Positions 60,001 through 64,000 of a DNA stretch of 64,000 bases are shown piece after piece. Source of the stretch: Aquanectria penicillioides. Taxonomy: Eukaryota > Ascomycota > Sordariomycetes > Hypocreales > Nectriaceae. Where the stretch lies: the NCBI GenBank assembly GCA_003415625.1, contig PYIU01000010.1:1424501-1488500 (forward strand). The letters are read 5' to 3'. Both the position numbers and the translations under genes were made by a program. The stretch's first letter is position 1, and each line of letters opens with the position of its first letter. Under the pieces are notes generated by a model, which worked only from the letters and a program-made list of their open reading frames with translations, was not told the DNA's origin and made no database searches.

Positions 60001-60400
60001 TTGCCTTAAAATTATTTTAGCTTAATTTACTAAAGCTATCTTTCTTTATTATTCTATTGCTATTACTATTATTATTACTGCTATTATTTAGCCTTAAAAA
60101 AACATACTATTTTTTAGCCTATAATTTAAGCGTAAGATTATTAAGGTAAGGATTAGAATTGTTTAATAAGCTATATTTACTTAAAAAAATAATATATATA
60201 GTTTATGCCTTCTTCTATACTAATAGCTCTTACTGCTCTATATACTTATATAAAAGCCTTAAAATACTATAAGGTATATCTTTTTAACTATTTAATTTAG
60301 CTTAATTAATTTAAATCTTAAAATAAAGTAAATTATTAAAAATTAGCTACTATAAAGCCCTTTTTACTACTTGCTACTATATTAATATTATTTTAAATAG
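57000..60400. other. Element Z interior, partly structured, no recognised gene
   Basis: RIP-mutated. 57100-57140 has an ATTAGT array. 58040-58105 has GTA and GAA triplets followed by AAGCTA hexamers, which on the plus strand would encode an acidic run then alternating Ala-Lys. The 59840-60025 open frame is Ile/Leu-rich and probably chance. A region of moderate composition at 59300-59700 may hold another decayed gene, but I could not fix a frame. Confidence 0.45.
58040..58105. repeat. GTA / GAA / AAGCTA simple arrays
   Basis: Contiguous short arrays (AGTAGT..., GAAGAAGAA, then five AAGCTA units) that kept G and C bases in a RIP-mutated setting. Confidence 0.8.
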
Positions 60401-61550
60401 ATCTTAAGGTATTAGCTTCTTTAATCTATACTAAAAGATATAAATATTTTTAAGTATTTTTACTAAAGGATAAGGCAAGACCTTAATAACTATATTTTAT
60501 ATATTGCTTAAAAAGATATAGATATAGCTCTATATATAATAGGTATAGGCGCTTTACTTTAGTCTATTAGAAATATTAATCTATATAATAAAGCTAAATA
60601 AAGAGCTAATAGTAATAAGCTTTTTCTCTATTAATATTAGGCTATTAAAAACCTTAGAAAAGGAATGCTTATACTAAAGCCACTTATAAAGATAATTATA
60701 ATGGCTTAGCCTCTCTCTATTAATTTTAATAGCGCACTTTATATAGAGCTTTATATTATAATTAAGGATAAAGCAGTTTTTATATAACTATATACTTTTA
60801 AATGCTCTATTAAAAGGAAAGCTAAATTAGTTCTTTTATTTAATTAATTATAGCTCTTACTTATTGCATTTTTAATAGTATAAAAGATATATTTTAATAG
60901 AAAGAGTATTTATATTATAAAAAGCGCTATAAAAAGAGATTATATTTACAATCTATTGCTTAAGTAGTATAATATTATATTACTTTTAGCTATTAAAAAG
61001 CCTTTCCTTTTTAATAAACTATTCTTTTAAATAGCTAATTGCCTTATATAACTTTTTATATTATTTTATAATAGTAGACTTCTATTAACTAAAAGTATAG
61101 CTATATTTATTCTTTATATTTCTTTCTTTTCCTTAAATCTATAAATATTGCTTATACTTTAGCTATATTGCACTTAATATTATATTTATAAAATAATAAG
61201 TTGCTACTTTACTTTATATTTACTCTATTGCAATAGAACTTTTATAAGGTAAAGGCATATTTAGCCCTAATAGACTTAATATAGCTTAATGTAATATTAG
61301 CTTTAGTATTTTTAGTATTTCTATTAGCATTTTTAGTACCTTTAGTATCTTTAGTATATTTAATAGAACTATATAATTTAAATACTTAAATTAATTTAAA
61401 ATCTATTATTATATAGGTTAAGGCATTTACTATATAGCTAGACTAAAACTTAATACTAGCAATATTAATAGCTTTAGTAATGCTAGTAATATTAAATAAA
61501 ATATATAATTTAAATACTTAAGTGATTTTAAGATCTATTATAAAAAAGGT
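60400..61550 (+). pseudogene. Unknown decayed frame in element Z
   Basis: A plus-strand frame with mainly TAA/TAG stops can be followed for ~370 codons. Near 60500-60560 it reads IYCLKRYRYSSIYNRYRRFTL, broken into RIP stops later, and near 60900 KKRYKKRLYL. It is rich in Tyr, Arg and Ser (Arg and Tyr partly from RIP of His and Cys). No family recognised. A second frame in the same region is almost as open (INFNSALYIELYIII, LLAIKKPFLFNKL), so the coding phase is not certain. Position downstream of the recombinase suggests cargo. Confidence 0.3.
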
Positions 61551-64000
61551 TAAAAATATTAATAACTATAAATCCTTACTTAATAATACTACTTTTATAG
61601 ATTAAACTAAAAATAATATAAAAGATAATTGCCTTAGCTTAACTAAAATTAATATAATTTATATATATAACTATTAACTAAATACTAAATATATATATTT
61701 AGCTTAAATATATTATTATAATCCTTATTGCTAAATAGCCTAAATTAATTAGCTTAATTTAAGCCCTATAAAGGCTAAATTGCATTTTTGCTAGCAACCT
61801 TACCTTTATTTATTTAGCTATTAATAGCTTCTTTTTACTTTATACCTAACTATTAGCTGCTTATAGCTATAAATAATATTTAAAGCCTAAGATCTATAAT
61901 TAGCTAATTAATAGCCTTTTATAGAACTGCCTTTTATAGAGCCTTAATAATCTATTAGCTATTACTAGTATTAATAAAGCTAGTCTATAAGCTAAAATCT
62001 TTAATTAATCTATTATAGCACTATTACTATAGCTCTTTAATAATAAATAGTAACTTTAAATCCTTAAGCAATTTATTAGGACCTTAAGATATTATAAAAT
62101 ATAATAAAATAATAATAATCTTATAACTAAAATATAACTACTATAAACCAATTCCCTTATATATAGGCACCTTAATACTATAAAGATAGATAGATACTTA
62201 CCTATTAGCTGCTTAAAGCATCTCTAATAAATATAAGCCATTATATAGCAATATAAATAGATATAGTAAATGCTAATATATATAATTGCTTTTATATATA
62301 ACTTATTTAGCACTAATGCATATCTTTGCTTTTATAGCTTTATATACTAACTATATATATAAAAAGATACAACCTAACTATAATAAAAGTACCTTTAAAA
62401 GCCTTATACTACTATACTATAAGGCATTATAAAATATTATAAGGCATTCTTAAATAAATAGGTAAAAGCTATTAATATAGCCTTTAGCCTAACTTTAAAC
62501 TAAATTTAAGCTTAATAAATACAATATAAATATAAATATTTAATATTATCTATATTATAGGCAAAAACCAATAGAATAAAATATTATAAGTATAAATAAA
62601 ATATCTTATTTAATATTAAGTTATTAACTACTAAAAACTACTTATTGCCTTAACCCCCTTCCTTAAAAAAGAAAATTACCTTAAAATATACTATTATATA
62701 ATTATATAACCTAATATAAGGCTGCTATAAATATATAATATTACCTTTAATGCATAAAGCTATAATGCATTTATTAACTTTAAATAGCCCTAAAGAATGC
62801 AAAAGATATAATCCCTTAAGCACTATTAACTTTAACTTTATTAACTATACTATAACCTCTTTAAAAGCCTTTTATTCCCTATAATAGTAAGGCCTATTTA
62901 ATTATGCTAAAGGCCTTAGCTTTAATATATCTATATAGTTTATTGTTTAAATATAGTAAATACCTACTTTTTACTTTAAAAAATAAGACTATTAGCTTAA
63001 AGGATTAGGCGCTAAGACTATTAGTATTATTAAAATTACCCCCTTACTATAGCTTATAACTATATTCTATAAATGCCTTTAAGCTACTAATAATTAAAAA
63101 AGAAGTTTAATAATAACCTTTTTTAGCTTAATTCTAAACCTTTATAGCTAAACTATAAGGGAAGAAGACTAAATAAAGTAGTAGTAAAATATAGATAGTA
63201 GAGTGCATTTATATAAATTAAAATAGAAAATTATAAATATTAATAGAGCTAAGAATAAAATTGAATAGATATATAACTATAAAATTGCATTAGTTTAAGT
63301 CTAAAAGCTCTTAATCTAACTGTATGCCCCCCCCCCCTTTATACTTCCTTTAAGTCCTTAATAATAATATAAAATATAGCATTTTAGCTAAAATAACTGC
63401 CTTTTAATTTAACTTCCCTATAATAAACCTTAATATAAGTTTTATTAGATCTATTATTAGCTTAGGCTAAGACCTTTTGCTAAAGAAGAAGCTTAGCAAT
63501 AAATTTTCTAATATTTAATTAAAATGCTATAGCTTTATTTAATTAGCCTTATATATTTAGCTAAAATTGCTAGAAAAAGAACTAAAGCCTAATTAATACC
63601 CCTTTTAAGTCTTTATATTCCTTTTAATTATTATTAATCTATATTAATACCTCTATAAATTAATAATAGATATAAAAGATATATACTTTAGACTAAATAT
63701 TATATACTATTATATTAATAGGGTTATTAGATTACTTAACTATAACCTTATAGTAAACCCACTAATAGATAAAGAAAACTATATCTTTATTATTATATTG
63801 GGCAACTAGTTCTTATTAAATAGGTCTACTATATTTACTATAAAGGCTATTAATAGCCCTATAATAATAGAGAAAACACTAAAGAAGGTCCTTACTACCT
63901 ACTTTAAGATAATAGTAAAGTTCTTATTGCCTTTTAAGCAAAAGGGCAAGGGATTAAGTAAACCAATTCTAACTATAGCTATAGTGCTAATTGAACTTAT
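61550..64000. other. AT-rich tail of window, unresolved
   Basis: RIP-mutated, with an 11-base poly-C run at 63327-63337 that stands out. Near 63720-64000 the plus strand has few stops (includes KGLSKPILTIAIVLIEL) and may be the start of another decayed coding region leaving the window. No inverted copy of the element Z end is seen here. Confidence 0.4.

Larger units (their letters stand above)
54469..64000 (+). mobile_element. Element Z copy 2: large Crypton-like transposon (right end outside)
   Basis: Inserted in Gypsy copy A at 54468/54469. It starts TGCCTTAAGGAACGAGAGG like the fragment 694-1052. The first ~190 bp is GC-normal with a GGC-type array, then the inverted motif ATTATATAACCTTTATATAACTTTATATA (54693-54722), then RIP-mutated DNA. 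The first frame is a recombinase relic homologous to that of element E. At least 9.5 kb long; no second end is seen in the window, though other insertions may sit in the right half. The layout (unmutated end, TATATAAC words, recombinase first) is the same as in E, while the terminal bases differ, so they are related families and not copies. Confidence 0.55.

Noticed and set aside
59840..60025. 61-codon Ile/Leu/Asn-rich frame
   Set aside because: Composition is what random AT-rich DNA gives; no start context or family motif.

Overview
The window looks like a transposon graveyard from a filamentous ascomycete (Pezizomycotina) that runs repeat-induced point mutation (RIP). About 95% of it is very AT-rich and crowded with TA steps, while CA, TG and GC-rich words are nearly absent. 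In the old coding frames the stops are almost all TAA or TAG and almost never TGA, as expected when CA becomes TA on both strands. Long open frames survive only near 0.9-2.4 kb. I see no intact functional gene. The few GC-normal patches are a host strip (1.05-2.4 kb), a miniature retroelement, and the ends of some elements.

Left part: a LINE 3' end (1-693) abuts a fragment of a large transposon in reverse (694-1052). A host strip follows, holding a broken gamma-glutamyltranspeptidase gene. Next is a miniature LTR element (TRIM-like, about 93-bp LTR, with a tRNA-like core) that was split by a complete Copia element (2635-8167, TSD ATTAT) and again by a second, truncated Copia (8337-9240).

Middle and right: nested insertions can be peeled apart by their junctions. 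The oldest layer is Gypsy copy A, starting at 10055 and continuing at 32046-39690 and 54327-54468. It was split by a Tad1-type LINE (12993-17224 plus 29639-32030, 15-bp TSD). That LINE was split by a second full copy of the same Gypsy (copy B, 17225-29634, 383-bp LTRs, 4-bp TSD). Gypsy A was split again by a 14.6-kb element (39691-54326, 'element E') that itself carries a Fot1/pogo DNA transposon (47340-50169), and once more by a related element (54469 to beyond the window, 'element Z').

The most interesting content is elements E and Z. Both start with a less mutated, microsatellite-bearing end, then ATATAAC-type motifs, then one homologous rightward frame. By eye that frame resembles the fungal Crypton-type tyrosine recombinase family. 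Both have kilobases of further decayed frames, including an 11-heptad repeat protein and a Ser/Asn-rich protein in E. They may be large, cargo-bearing Crypton-like elements. Gypsy A/B is also unusual: about 4.6 kb lies between integrase and the 3' LTR, with a long frame on the strand opposite to pol. Family names come from motifs read by eye; no database search was possible.
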